This document shows, one piece after another, positions 24,401 through 31,322 of a stretch of DNA of 38,343 nucleotides (the first letter of the stretch is position 1; every line of letters starts with the position of its first letter). The stretch spans positions 1-38,343 of the forward strand of contig JAFLEA010000023.1 in NCBI GenBank assembly GCA_017302035.1. The letters are read 5' to 3'. A program made the position numbers and the translations under genes. The notes beneath the pieces were generated by a model that made no database searches, was not told the DNA's origin, and saw only the letters and a list, made by a program, of their open reading frames with translations. This DNA comes from Lysobacterales bacterium. Lineage in GTDB: Bacteria; Pseudomonadota; Gammaproteobacteria; Xanthomonadales; Xanthomonadaceae.

Positions 24401-27400
24401 TCAACGGCACCACCGTGGCCGGTACCGTCTCCGGCGTGCCCAGCGGCACCGCCAGCACCGTGGCCACCGTGCCCAGCGCGGTGTCGGGCATCGTGCTGCC
24501 CGCCGGGCGCGCGTCGATCGGCAACAATTTCGGCGAAACCTTGCCGGTGGCGGTATCCGGCCGCGTGTTCTTCGACGTCAACAACGACGGCGTGCAGTCC
24601 GGCCCCGGCGAGACCGGGATCGCCGGCGTGACCATCGAGTTGACCGGGGTGGACGACACCGGCGCCAGCGTGTCGTTGACCACCACCACCGATGCCAACG
24701 GCGACTTCAGCTTCGAAGGCCTGCGCCCGGGCACCTACACCCTGACCCAGCCGACCCAGCCGCCGGGCACCAGCAACGGCCAGACCATTCCGGGCAGCGC
24801 CGGCGGCACCGGCACGCCGATCACCACCGTGCCCAGCGCGATTTCCGGGATCGACCTGACCACCCCGGGCTCCCGTTCGATCGACAACCTGTTCGGCGAG
24901 ATCCCGATGAACAGCTCGATCAGCGGCCGGGTCTGGAACGACCTGGACAACGACGGCGTCATCGACCCGGGCGAGACCGGCATCGAGGGCGTGGTCATCC
25001 GCCTGACCGGCACCGATCCGGCCGGCAATCCGGTCAGCCGCGAAACGGTCACCGGTCCCGACGGTCGCTACACGTTCACCGAACTGCCGCCGGGCACCTA
25101 CGTCATCGTCCAGCCCGAGCAGCCGGCCGGCACTCTCAGCGGCATCACGGTGCCGGGCACCGGTGGCGGCACCGCCACCACGCCGTCGACCACACCGTCG
25201 ACCATCTCCGGCGTGGTCCTGGGCGTGGGCGAGGAAGCCAGCGCCAACAACTTCGGCGAAATCCCGGTGGGCCGCATCTCCGGGCGGGTGTACTACGACA
25301 ACAACAACAACGGCGTGGTCGATCCGGGCGAGGCGGGCATCGCCGGGGTAACGGTGGTGCTGACCGGCACCAACGACCTGGGCGAGGCGGTCAACGTCAC
25401 CGCCACCACCGATGCCGATGGCCGCTATCGCTTCGATGGCCTGCGTCCGGGCACCTATGCGGTGACCCAGCCGGTGCAGCCGCCGGAAACGACCAACGGC
25501 ATCACCAGCGCCGGCACCATCAACGGCAGCGTGGTCGGTATCGCCACCCCGGTGGACGTCGTTCCCTCGGCGATCAGCGCGATCGTGCTGCCCATCGGCG
25601 GCGAATCGATCGACAACAACTTCGGCGAGATCGGCGATTCGCCCGACGTGGTGGTGAGCAAGCGGGCCAACCCGGCCTTGTTCACGGTCAACAACCCGGC
25701 CACGTACACCATTTCCGTGCGCAACCGCGGCCAGCGCCAGACCGAAGGCCAGTACACCGTGCACGATCGGTTGCCTGCCGGGATCGTCCTGGCGGGCGTG
25801 CCGAGCGGCGACGGGTGGACCTGCTCGGGCCAGGCCGGTGAAACCCGTTTCAGCTGCAGCAGCAGCCGGGTGCTCGCCGCCGGTGCCGACGCCGCGCCGA
25901 TCGAGCTGCCGGTGAAGGTGTCCGCCGCGGCGGCCGCCACCGGGACGGTGCACAACGCCGTGTTGGTCGAGGGCGGTGGCGAAAATCCGTACCGTGCGCC
26001 GACGCCGGCCGAACGTGCCGCCTTCGAGGGCGACATCACCGGCCTGCCGGTGTGCGATCCGGCCATCACCCAGAACGCCTGCCGCCTGCCCACCCGGGTA
26101 CAGCTGTCCGCCGCCCTGAGCGGCACGGTATGGCTGGAACTGGGCGGCACCGGGGACCATTGGCTGGATTCGGCCGACCAGCGCAAGTCCGGCTGGATCG
26201 TCGAGCTGGTCGATCCGGTCACCGGCCAGGTGGTGCGCACCACCACCACCGGCAACGACGGCCGCTATCGCTTCGACGACGTCGTTCCGGGCGTGCGTTG
26301 GCAGGTGCGCTTCCGCGATCCGCAGAGCGGCGCCATCTGGGCTTGGCCGGTGTCCGGTGAAACCCCGGCGGGCCCGCCGGCGCCGTGCGATGCCGACGCG
26401 GCCATCGCCAACGGCACCGCCAGCAGTTGCCGCACCCAGTCCGGTGGCTTCACCGCGCTGGAAGTGGTCCTGCGCCCGGGCAGCGAACTGCCCGAGCAGA
26501 GCCTGCCGCTGGATCCGGGCGGCGTGGTCTACGACTCGATCACCCGTACTCCGGTTCCGGGTTCGATCGTGACCCTGACCCCGGTCGGCGTGTGCGCCGG
26601 CTACGACCCGGCCACCAGCCTGCTCAACGTCGGCCAGGGCGGTTACCAGATCCAGGGCGACGCGGTGTCGATGACGGTCGGCAGCGACGGCTACTACCAG
26701 TTCCAGTTCGCCACCGGTGCGCCGGCGCGCTGCGAGTTCCGCCTGACCGTGACCCCGCCGCCCAGTTACACCTTCGTCTCCACCACGATCCCGGCCAACG
26801 ACGGCACCCTGTCGCCGCCGGGTGGCGGTGATGGCCGCTACCCGGTGCTGCCGGGCGCGACCGCGCCGACCGCGCCGGTGGGCGATGGCACCCGCTATTA
26901 CCTGACCGTAATCGGTGGCTCGGACGTGGCCCGGATCGTCTACAACCACATCCCGCTGGATCCGCGGCAGCCGCCGGGGCTGAGCATCAGCAAGACCGGC
27001 AACCGGCAGATCGTGGAGATCGGCGACACGCTCGAGTACACGATCACCGTGCGCCAGACCGCCGGCGCGCCGCTCGCCCAGGTCACCGTGCTCGATCGCC
27101 TGCCGCGCGGCTTCACCTACGTCGCCGGCACCGCCCGCGTGGATGGGCTGGGGATCGCCGATCCGGACGGCCAGCCGGGTCCGCGCCTGGCCTTCGACAT
27201 CGGCGCCATCGGCAGCGGCGCCCAGCGCGTGCTGACCTACCGGGTCCGGGTCGGCGTGGGTGCCGACCAGGGCGACGGCGTCAATCGCGCCCAGGCCCAC
27301 GGCTGCGCGTTCCAGCAGGGTTGCGTCGATGCCGGCATGCAGCCGTACCCCGGCAGCGTCCCGTCCAACCAGGCCCAGTACCGCGTGCGGGTCACCGGCG

Positions 27401-27930
27401 GCGTGTTCACCAGCGAAGGCTGCGTGCTCGGCAAGGTGTTCGTGGATTGCAACCGCAACCACGTGCAGGATCCCGAGGAGCTGGGCATCCCGGGCGTGCG
27501 CATGTACTTCGAGGACGGCACCTGGGTGGTGTCCGACTCGGAGGGCAAGTACAGCTACTGCGGCCTGCCGCCGCAGAGCCACACGCTGAAGGTGGATGCG
27601 TCCACGCTGCCGGTCGGCTCGCGCCTGACCACCAGCAGCAACCGCAACCTCGGCGACGCGGACAGCCTGTTCATCGACCTCAAGAACGGCGAGCTGCACC
27701 GCGCCGACTTCGTCGAGGGCAGTTGCTCCAACCCGGTGATCGAGCAGGTCAAGGCCCGCCGCACCCAGGGCGAGGTGCGCGCGCCGGAGACCGAGACCGG
27801 CCAGCCTGCGCTGCGCTTCGAGAGCAAGCCGCTGCGCAGCCCGCAGCAAGGCACGGATTCGGCCAACCAGAGACCGATCGTGGATCCCAGACCCACCCGA
27901 CCCACCGACGGACGGGAGGTGCAGCCATGA
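18421..27930 (+). CDS. Giant secreted repeat protein: DUF11 array, SdrD_B/Cna-B-like array, conserved C-terminal module
   Basis: This 3,169-residue protein has a Sec signal peptide (hydrophobic RVASALCAALLWAPAAAA, cut near residue 47). Then come eight DUF11-type Ig-like domains (about 48-1300; openings such as ADLAIEKRADPTPAVAG, closings PDPNPGNN). Nine SdrD_B/Cna-B-like units follow (about 1301-2408), most with a calcium-loop pattern D-x-N-x-N-G-x-x-D-x-G-E and closing NNFGE. A ninth DUF11 (about 2409), further Cna-B-like units (about 2564 and 2702), a tenth DUF11 (about 2853) and a cysteine-bearing C-terminal unit (about 2997-3110) complete it, with a polar disordered tail. There is no LPXTG, autotransporter barrel, type I glycine-rich signal or type IX tail. 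The start is GTG with AGGGGA upstream; an ATG ten codons in is possible. Its stop overlaps the next gene by four bases. It probably forms an extended surface fibre; ligand and export route are unknown. Confidence 0.9.
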   Translation: MNRKDGKPAMGRRGTECATDTGAAWRRFRVASALCAALLWAPAAAAADLLISDLSDGIYDPSPVGGQVTYHVSLENGDVDTATDVVAIFDLPAGATAVALPGFCTAAATNPVRVHCNIGTLTGGSPRDFDLTIGTAGLTPGDVYIHGAIGFAAGLPGAGDAISGLDVSTHPFFDGDSSRNNNVNSERTTLLNAGDLRLAKTGTPDPVIGGGEVTYTLTVTNDGPNASSGFNVVDTLPAGVTLVPGSFSGSGWSFVPGTMTATHAGTLANGASSSFSFRARVGVGSGNVVNAAVVNAGSAVPDPNPGNNSAQAVTSVTPGADLAIEKRADPTPAVAGSPVTFHVQVRNLGPSAAQSPNWSDVLPTGFLVTGGTQPSGWNCTTSPDSTTRSCANPGSLGVGATADFTIEATVPSNGPNSSGSVTNTVAVASGTPDPIAGNNTFNNTFNVLADGADLSLTKQKTPTLVTVWPGTGSDTDSRMTSTIRVSNNGPRAAIGGVQVVDVLALGEEYLSGGNANWSCSVAPAAWSAAVQQVVTCDLAASLYPLGVGTTAPNLTIVTRARASGALTNQACTGGSGGSVQPQTGGVVNEDRNPGNNCASGNNRTTEDRVDLQIEKWTNGTASTSDNTLVVGANSLTYTLRVTNLAITDAVPATGIVVADTIPGFVAAAGGNPATGVTWAVPAGWTCSRSGANVTCRSGATALAPGASVDIVLTVARPLFDSVGQTLAANSCGTGNPTTGARCNTATVSVDPAVAGSIGEINGANNTARDWVIIEREANVTTTAKDITTGNVGRAGVDSNYVMSYINQGPSAVPGVVFQDTFVIPAGDAGFVLRSATRTPGTVNCPATPAPGLVATVTAGGTSYSNPTGGDLTLTIACPAINLTYRQAESLQVSIRPNVNSGNTAGGRVFTNAASFSIAGGASGSDAQGGFNFNTNTADDTRNATLTFLAGEADLIVNKVDTGFTGGVDPLGFDATNPAANLITYRVSVRNEGPSVATGVQIVDSYRAPAGRQVEFIGIATGPATGPATAFDPAGCSVVSGTNPFTGSGSEMTDPSALTVRCDVAGSGFPGSNALGTLGVGSTSYVFIQYRYLTAPGPGGDIVRNHARAELNETDPALANNEAEQFTTIRARADMAVEKSVFTTAPNSDPTVALPATPATSVSLMQPFYYVVEGINRGPGASLSRDRTGSSPLDGTGTVVTDTLPPGLEVTGPIGWQKRGPDPGGGEVPNGGGSCALAANVVTCTMGDMTVTGRSRIIIPVRWVTWPTGGTATNVARVTTEQVDPDPNNNEDDVVINVTRSSLAGVVYEDRDRSPGNGGRRQPGEPGIAGVTVTLEGIDAYGNSVSLTTTTDGNGAYSFGDLAPANAAGYTITQGQPAGYIDSPYAPPVAPDADAPSLGGSYASGTRYTGVPVGANDAGVRYDFPEVRNPSLSGYVYVDANYNNVRDPGDGPIAGATVELLNAAGAVVMSTTTDANGAYSFTGLDPLQVYTLRQPLPAGGYINRPLAVNPGLIGGAACASGCAAGTGVGGDPATTDRISTIDLGSGQDGTEFNFGEYAVTTISGSVYVDRNNNGQFDAGDAGTHYSAPNGGLTGVTVTLVGAGPDGIFGNGDDPAPVVVTTDANGVFNFADVVIGQNYRIDQTQPDGFGNGLENPGNSITINNLPPAGSTGNNFGEVLGSLAGFVFEDFSSTAANNNNGSFDAGENPIGNVTLTLTGTDLRGNPVTRTVQTAADGSYAFADLMPPQAGTTYTITQTQPAGYIDGRHTPGNASTPGSASAPNVIDGIGITAGEAATGYLFGELANATISGTVYLDRNDNGNQDPGEPGLPGVTITIEGAGPDGIFGNADDPAPVVLTTDGNGHYSYDGAVTGQDYRVVQTQPPGLADGQENPSNTITIGNLPMTGSNGNNFGELAASIAGNVWLDANNNGVRDPGEDGIAGVSISLPAGTVDALGNPVASVLTDANGDYLFVDLLAGTYTVTQQAAQPVVGGVTTLNGTTVAGTVSGVPSGTASTVATVPSAVSGIVLPAGRASIGNNFGETLPVAVSGRVFFDVNNDGVQSGPGETGIAGVTIELTGVDDTGASVSLTTTTDANGDFSFEGLRPGTYTLTQPTQPPGTSNGQTIPGSAGGTGTPITTVPSAISGIDLTTPGSRSIDNLFGEIPMNSSISGRVWNDLDNDGVIDPGETGIEGVVIRLTGTDPAGNPVSRETVTGPDGRYTFTELPPGTYVIVQPEQPAGTLSGITVPGTGGGTATTPSTTPSTISGVVLGVGEEASANNFGEIPVGRISGRVYYDNNNNGVVDPGEAGIAGVTVVLTGTNDLGEAVNVTATTDADGRYRFDGLRPGTYAVTQPVQPPETTNGITSAGTINGSVVGIATPVDVVPSAISAIVLPIGGESIDNNFGEIGDSPDVVVSKRANPALFTVNNPATYTISVRNRGQRQTEGQYTVHDRLPAGIVLAGVPSGDGWTCSGQAGETRFSCSSSRVLAAGADAAPIELPVKVSAAAAATGTVHNAVLVEGGGENPYRAPTPAERAAFEGDITGLPVCDPAITQNACRLPTRVQLSAALSGTVWLELGGTGDHWLDSADQRKSGWIVELVDPVTGQVVRTTTTGNDGRYRFDDVVPGVRWQVRFRDPQSGAIWAWPVSGETPAGPPAPCDADAAIANGTASSCRTQSGGFTALEVVLRPGSELPEQSLPLDPGGVVYDSITRTPVPGSIVTLTPVGVCAGYDPATSLLNVGQGGYQIQGDAVSMTVGSDGYYQFQFATGAPARCEFRLTVTPPPSYTFVSTTIPANDGTLSPPGGGDGRYPVLPGATAPTAPVGDGTRYYLTVIGGSDVARIVYNHIPLDPRQPPGLSISKTGNRQIVEIGDTLEYTITVRQTAGAPLAQVTVLDRLPRGFTYVAGTARVDGLGIADPDGQPGPRLAFDIGAIGSGAQRVLTYRVRVGVGADQGDGVNRAQAHGCAFQQGCVDAGMQPYPGSVPSNQAQYRVRVTGGVFTSEGCVLGKVFVDCNRNHVQDPEELGIPGVRMYFEDGTWVVSDSEGKYSYCGLPPQSHTLKVDASTLPVGSRLTTSSNRNLGDADSLFIDLKNGELHRADFVEGSCSNPVIEQVKARRTQGEVRAPETETGQPALRFESKPLRSPQQGTDSANQRPIVDPRPTRPTDGREVQP
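18562..22320 (+). repeat. Array of eight DUF11-type domains in the giant protein
   Basis: Units start near 18562, 19008, 19378, 19774, 20247, 20749, 21274 and 21817, each about 120-190 residues. Most open with ADL/VDL followed by a lysine-containing strand, carry a V-x-N-x-GP strand and V-x-D-x-LP, and end with PDPN-x-x-NN. They are diverged in sequence, so this part looks old rather than recently expanded. Confidence 0.85.
22321..25644 (+). repeat. Array of nine SdrD_B/Cna-B-like units in the giant protein
   Basis: Units start near 22321, 22710, 23101, 23455, 23836, 24166, 24553, 24919 and 25276, each about 110-130 residues. The common plan is ISG-x-V-aromatic, a D-x-N-x-N-G loop, DPGE, G-I-x-GV, a strand, T-T-D-A-N-G-x-Y-x-F, T-x-T-Q-x-Q-P and NNFGE. 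Several units share near-identical segments at the DNA level, for instance around 23218-23280 and 23929-23991, a sign of recent duplication or gene conversion. Confidence 0.88.
27409..27930 (+). other. Conserved C-terminal module and tail of the giant protein
   Basis: The last unit (CVLGKVFVDCNRN, then QDPEELGIPGVRMYF, SDSEGKYSYCGLPP, SSNRNLGDADSLF and GELHRADFVEGSCSN) is a Cna-B-like fold with several cysteines. It is more tightly patterned than the internal repeats. About 60 polar residues rich in Pro, Arg and Gln follow to the stop. Its place next to the barrel gene makes it the best candidate for a docking or export signal. That role is inference. Confidence 0.55.
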
Positions 27931-30900
27931 GCCGGTTCTCCTTCCGCCGTGGTGCCCCGAGGCTGAGCCTGCTCGCATGCGCCCTGGCCGTCGCCGCGCC
28001 GGCGCTGGCCCAGGACCCCTCCGGCAGCCAGCGTTTCACCTCCGTGCTCGGCACCGCCGATGCGTTGTACCCGCAGTCGCCGGCGACCACCAACGCCGGG
28101 CCGCGCGTGGTCGACCGTCGTTCGGGCAGCGTCGACTACAGCGCCAATCGCAGCGTCGACCGGATCCTGGTCGAGCTCGACCGCGACGGGGTACCGGCCG
28201 ATGGCCAGTCGCCGGTGCACGTGCGGGTGCAACTGCTCGGTGCCGACGGCCTGCCGCTGGCCGGCCAGGTGTTCGCCACCATCGAGCACAGCGGTGGCCG
28301 CATCCGCCTGCCGGGTTCGCGTACCGACGAGTTCGGGCCCGGTGCCAGCGATGCCGACAAGGCCACCCCGGGCGTGCAGCTCGAGGCTGCCGACGGCGTG
28401 GCCGAATTCGACCTGATCGCCCCGCATGAACCGCAGGACGTGTTCCTGCGGATCACTGCAGGCGACCAGACCGCAGAAGGCGTGGTCGGTTTCCTGCCGG
28501 AGATGCGCGAGCTGCTGGCCACCGGCCTGATCGAGGGCATCGTCAACTTCAACCGCAAGGCCAACCGCGAGCTGATCGCGCCGGTCCAGCACGGCGATGC
28601 GTTCGAGCGCGAGATCCGGCGCTGGGAGAAGCAGTTCAACGACGGCAAGGCCAACGCCGCCGCGCGCACCGCGTTCTTCGTCAAGGGCCGGATCAAGGGC
28701 GAGTACCTGTTGACCGCGGCCTACGACTCGGACAAGGAAGTGCGCTCGCGCCTGCTGCGCGACGTGCGCCCGGAGGAGTTCTATCCCGTCTACGGCGACT
28801 CCTCGTTGCACGGTTTCGACGCACGCTCCTCCGGACGCCTGTACGTGCGCCTGGACAGCGGGCGCAGCTACCTGCTCTACGGCGACTTCCAGACCGGCGA
28901 GACCCTGGCCACGAGGACCGGCGTCGGCGGCAGCGGGCCGATCCCGCAGCGCAGCCTGGGCGCCTACAGCCGCACGGCCACCGGCCTGGGCTGGCATTTC
29001 GAGAGCGGGCGGGTGCGCGGCAACGTGTTCGCCACCGAGGACTCGCTGCGCCAGGTGATCGAGGAGTTCGCCAGCCAGGGCAGCGGTCCCTACGCGCTGC
29101 GCAACAGCGCGGTGCTGGAAGGCAGCGAACGGGTCGAGGTGGTCGTGCGCGACCGCTACCAGCCGTCGCGGATCGTCGAGGTGCGGCCGCTGGCGCGCCT
29201 GGTGGACTACAGCTTCGAACCGTTCTCCGGCCGGATCCTGCTCAACCAGTTCCTGCCGGCGTTCGATGCCAACCTCAACCCGGTGACGCTGCGCATCACC
29301 TACGAGCTCGACCAGGGCACCGAGAAGTTCTGGACCTACGGCGCCGATGCGCAGTGGAAGCTGACCGACCGCTTGGAGATCGGCGGCGCGGTGGTGGACG
29401 ACCGCAATCCGTTCGCCGAGTTCCGCATGGCCAGCGCCAACCTCGGCTACCGCTTTGGCGAGAAGACCTACCTGGCCGCCGAGTTCGCGCGTACCCGCAG
29501 CGAGGTCAACACCAACAGCATCAACCAGTACGCCACCCCGGGCCTGCAAGACCTGACCGGGGACGTGGACGGCGACGCCTGGCGGGTCGAGTTCGGCCAC
29601 GAGGGCAAGGTGCTGGACGCGCGGGTGTTCGCCGCACGTACCGATCCTGCGTTCAACAACGTGGCCTCGCCGCTGTTCGGCGGCCGCGGCGAGTACAGTG
29701 CGCGCCTGACCTGGAAGCTGGGCGAGCGATTCCAGCCGTACCTGGAGGGATTGCGCAGCGAAGACCGCAATCCGGATGGCGGCAAGCGCGATGCGGCCGG
29801 TGCCGGCCTGCGCATCGGCGCTACCGACCGGCTCACGGTCGACCTGGGGCTGCGCAGCATCCGCGAGACGGTGGGCGCCTATTCGCCCTGGACCGCGGGC
29901 ATGCCGTTCGGCAACGCCGGTGGCCTGACCGGCGGCTTCGCCACCGGTGCCGGTGGCGGCGCGCTCGGCTTCGGCCAGCAACCGCTCGATCCGTTGACCG
30001 GCCTGCCGGTGATCGGCAGCAGCGGCGCGCAGGGCGAGTGGACCAGTTCGCTGCCGATCGGCACCGAGCTGGAGTCGGAAACCGCGCGCATCGGCCTGGG
30101 CTATCGCGCCAGCGAGACGTTCACCGTCGGTGGCGAGGTCGAACAAGCCTTCGGCGGCGAGGACCGCAACCGCCTGGCGTTGGGCGTGGACTGGCAAGTG
30201 TTCGAGCGCAGCCGCCTGTATGGCCGCTATGAGAAGCAGACCGGCCTGACCAGCGCCTACGGCATCACCGAGGCCGGCCGCGAGGCCGACGCGTTCGTGT
30301 TCGGCGTCGACAGCAACTACCTCAAGGACACCCAGGTGTTCAGCGAGTACCGCATGCGCGACGCCGTGGCCGGTCGCGACCTGCAGGCCGCCTCCGGCAT
30401 CCGCCAGAACTGGGACCTGGGCCCGGGCTTGCGGATGAGCGCTTCGGCCGAGCACGTCAAGGTCTATGACGGCGCCACCGGCGATGCCACCGGCCTGGCC
30501 TTCGGCGTTGACTACACCGGCAACCCGTTGTGGCGGGGCAGTGCGCGGGTGGAGCACCGGATCTCGGGCGACGTGGCCGGCACCGACCTCGACGAGTCGT
30601 TCGACACGACCCTGGTGCAGTTGCTGGCGGCGCGCAAGATCAACCGCGACTGGACCGTGCTCGCGCGCAACTACCTGCTGGCCACCGACTACCGCGCCCG
30701 CGGCGACGTGCTCCAGGACCGCTTCCAGCTCGGCCTGGCCTACCGCGACACCGACCGCAACCGGATCAACGCGCTCGCCCGCTACGAGTACAAGCTCGAG
30801 AGCGACGAGAGCGGCCTGACCCTGGACCGCGGCCAGGTGGTGGCGGGCACCAGCCAGGACATCCGCAGCCGCGCCCACATCGTCTCGATGCATGCCGACT

Positions 30901-31322
30901 GGCATCCGTCGCGGCCGTGGTGGCTCACCGGCCGGGTGGCGGGCAAGTGGCAGGACGACCGTTTTGCCTACGCCGACGGAAGCCGCGTGGACGACAGCTT
31001 CGACGCGGTGCTGCTGTCCGGGCGGATGGTCTACGACTTCACCGAGAACTGGGACGTCGGGGCGATGGCCTCGACCTTCCGCGGCCAGCACGGCGCCAAC
31101 CAGTACGCATACGGTGTCGAACTGGGCCGCCTGCTGCGGCAGAACCTGTGGCTGTCGGCCGGATACAACTTCTCCGGATTCGACGGCGACCGCGACTTGT
31201 CCGGCTACGAGTACACCCAGCAGGGCATCTACCTGCGCCTGCGCTTCAAGTTCGACGAAGACCTGTTCCGCAGGGACGAACCCCGCTATCGCGAACCCGT
31301 GCGCTACGGAGCGACCAACTAA
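27927..31322 (+). CDS. Large predicted outer-membrane beta-barrel with N-terminal Ig-like domain
   Basis: This 1,131-residue protein begins with a signal peptide (LSLLACALAVAAPALAQ, cut near residue 29). Residues about 70-200 form an Ig-like/invasin-like domain (ILVELDRDGVPADGQSPVHV, VFLRITAGDQTAEG). A conserved region follows with FVKGRIKGEYLLTAAYDSD and FYPVYGDSSLHGFDARSSG, then GSERVEVVVRDRY and ILLNQFLPAFD. From about residue 500 on, alternating strands with aromatic ends (for example WRVEFGHEG, LYGRYEKQTG, NALARYEYKLES) suggest a many-stranded barrel. The final strand IYLRLRFKF is followed by a charged 21-residue tail, unlike most BAM substrates, which stop at the last strand. The ATG overlaps the giant gene's stop by four bases behind GGGAGGT. 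It is a candidate exporter or anchor for the giant protein. I do not recognise a named family. Confidence 0.85.
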   Translation: MSRFSFRRGAPRLSLLACALAVAAPALAQDPSGSQRFTSVLGTADALYPQSPATTNAGPRVVDRRSGSVDYSANRSVDRILVELDRDGVPADGQSPVHVRVQLLGADGLPLAGQVFATIEHSGGRIRLPGSRTDEFGPGASDADKATPGVQLEAADGVAEFDLIAPHEPQDVFLRITAGDQTAEGVVGFLPEMRELLATGLIEGIVNFNRKANRELIAPVQHGDAFEREIRRWEKQFNDGKANAAARTAFFVKGRIKGEYLLTAAYDSDKEVRSRLLRDVRPEEFYPVYGDSSLHGFDARSSGRLYVRLDSGRSYLLYGDFQTGETLATRTGVGGSGPIPQRSLGAYSRTATGLGWHFESGRVRGNVFATEDSLRQVIEEFASQGSGPYALRNSAVLEGSERVEVVVRDRYQPSRIVEVRPLARLVDYSFEPFSGRILLNQFLPAFDANLNPVTLRITYELDQGTEKFWTYGADAQWKLTDRLEIGGAVVDDRNPFAEFRMASANLGYRFGEKTYLAAEFARTRSEVNTNSINQYATPGLQDLTGDVDGDAWRVEFGHEGKVLDARVFAARTDPAFNNVASPLFGGRGEYSARLTWKLGERFQPYLEGLRSEDRNPDGGKRDAAGAGLRIGATDRLTVDLGLRSIRETVGAYSPWTAGMPFGNAGGLTGGFATGAGGGALGFGQQPLDPLTGLPVIGSSGAQGEWTSSLPIGTELESETARIGLGYRASETFTVGGEVEQAFGGEDRNRLALGVDWQVFERSRLYGRYEKQTGLTSAYGITEAGREADAFVFGVDSNYLKDTQVFSEYRMRDAVAGRDLQAASGIRQNWDLGPGLRMSASAEHVKVYDGATGDATGLAFGVDYTGNPLWRGSARVEHRISGDVAGTDLDESFDTTLVQLLAARKINRDWTVLARNYLLATDYRARGDVLQDRFQLGLAYRDTDRNRINALARYEYKLESDESGLTLDRGQVVAGTSQDIRSRAHIVSMHADWHPSRPWWLTGRVAGKWQDDRFAYADGSRVDDSFDAVLLSGRMVYDFTENWDVGAMASTFRGQHGANQYAYGVELGRLLRQNLWLSAGYNFSGFDGDRDLSGYEYTQQGIYLRLRFKFDEDLFRRDEPRYREPVRYGATN

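Noticed and set aside
18421-27930. Giant protein as a type V autotransporter, type I substrate or sortase-anchored protein
   Set aside because: The C-terminus is not a barrel, no glycine-aspartate RTX nonapeptides are seen, no LPXTG is present, and the organism appears Gram-negative.
21118-27978. Open frame of 2,286 codons on the minus strand opposite the giant gene
   Set aside because: It mirrors the codon bias of the plus-strand gene, is rich in Arg, Gly, His and Ala without any domain, and the plus strand has clear repeated domains, a signal peptide and overlaps with its neighbours.
27555-31091. Open frame of 1,178 codons opposite the barrel gene
   Set aside because: No signal peptide or domain is present, and the opposite strand has a coherent outer-membrane protein with ribosome site and coupling.
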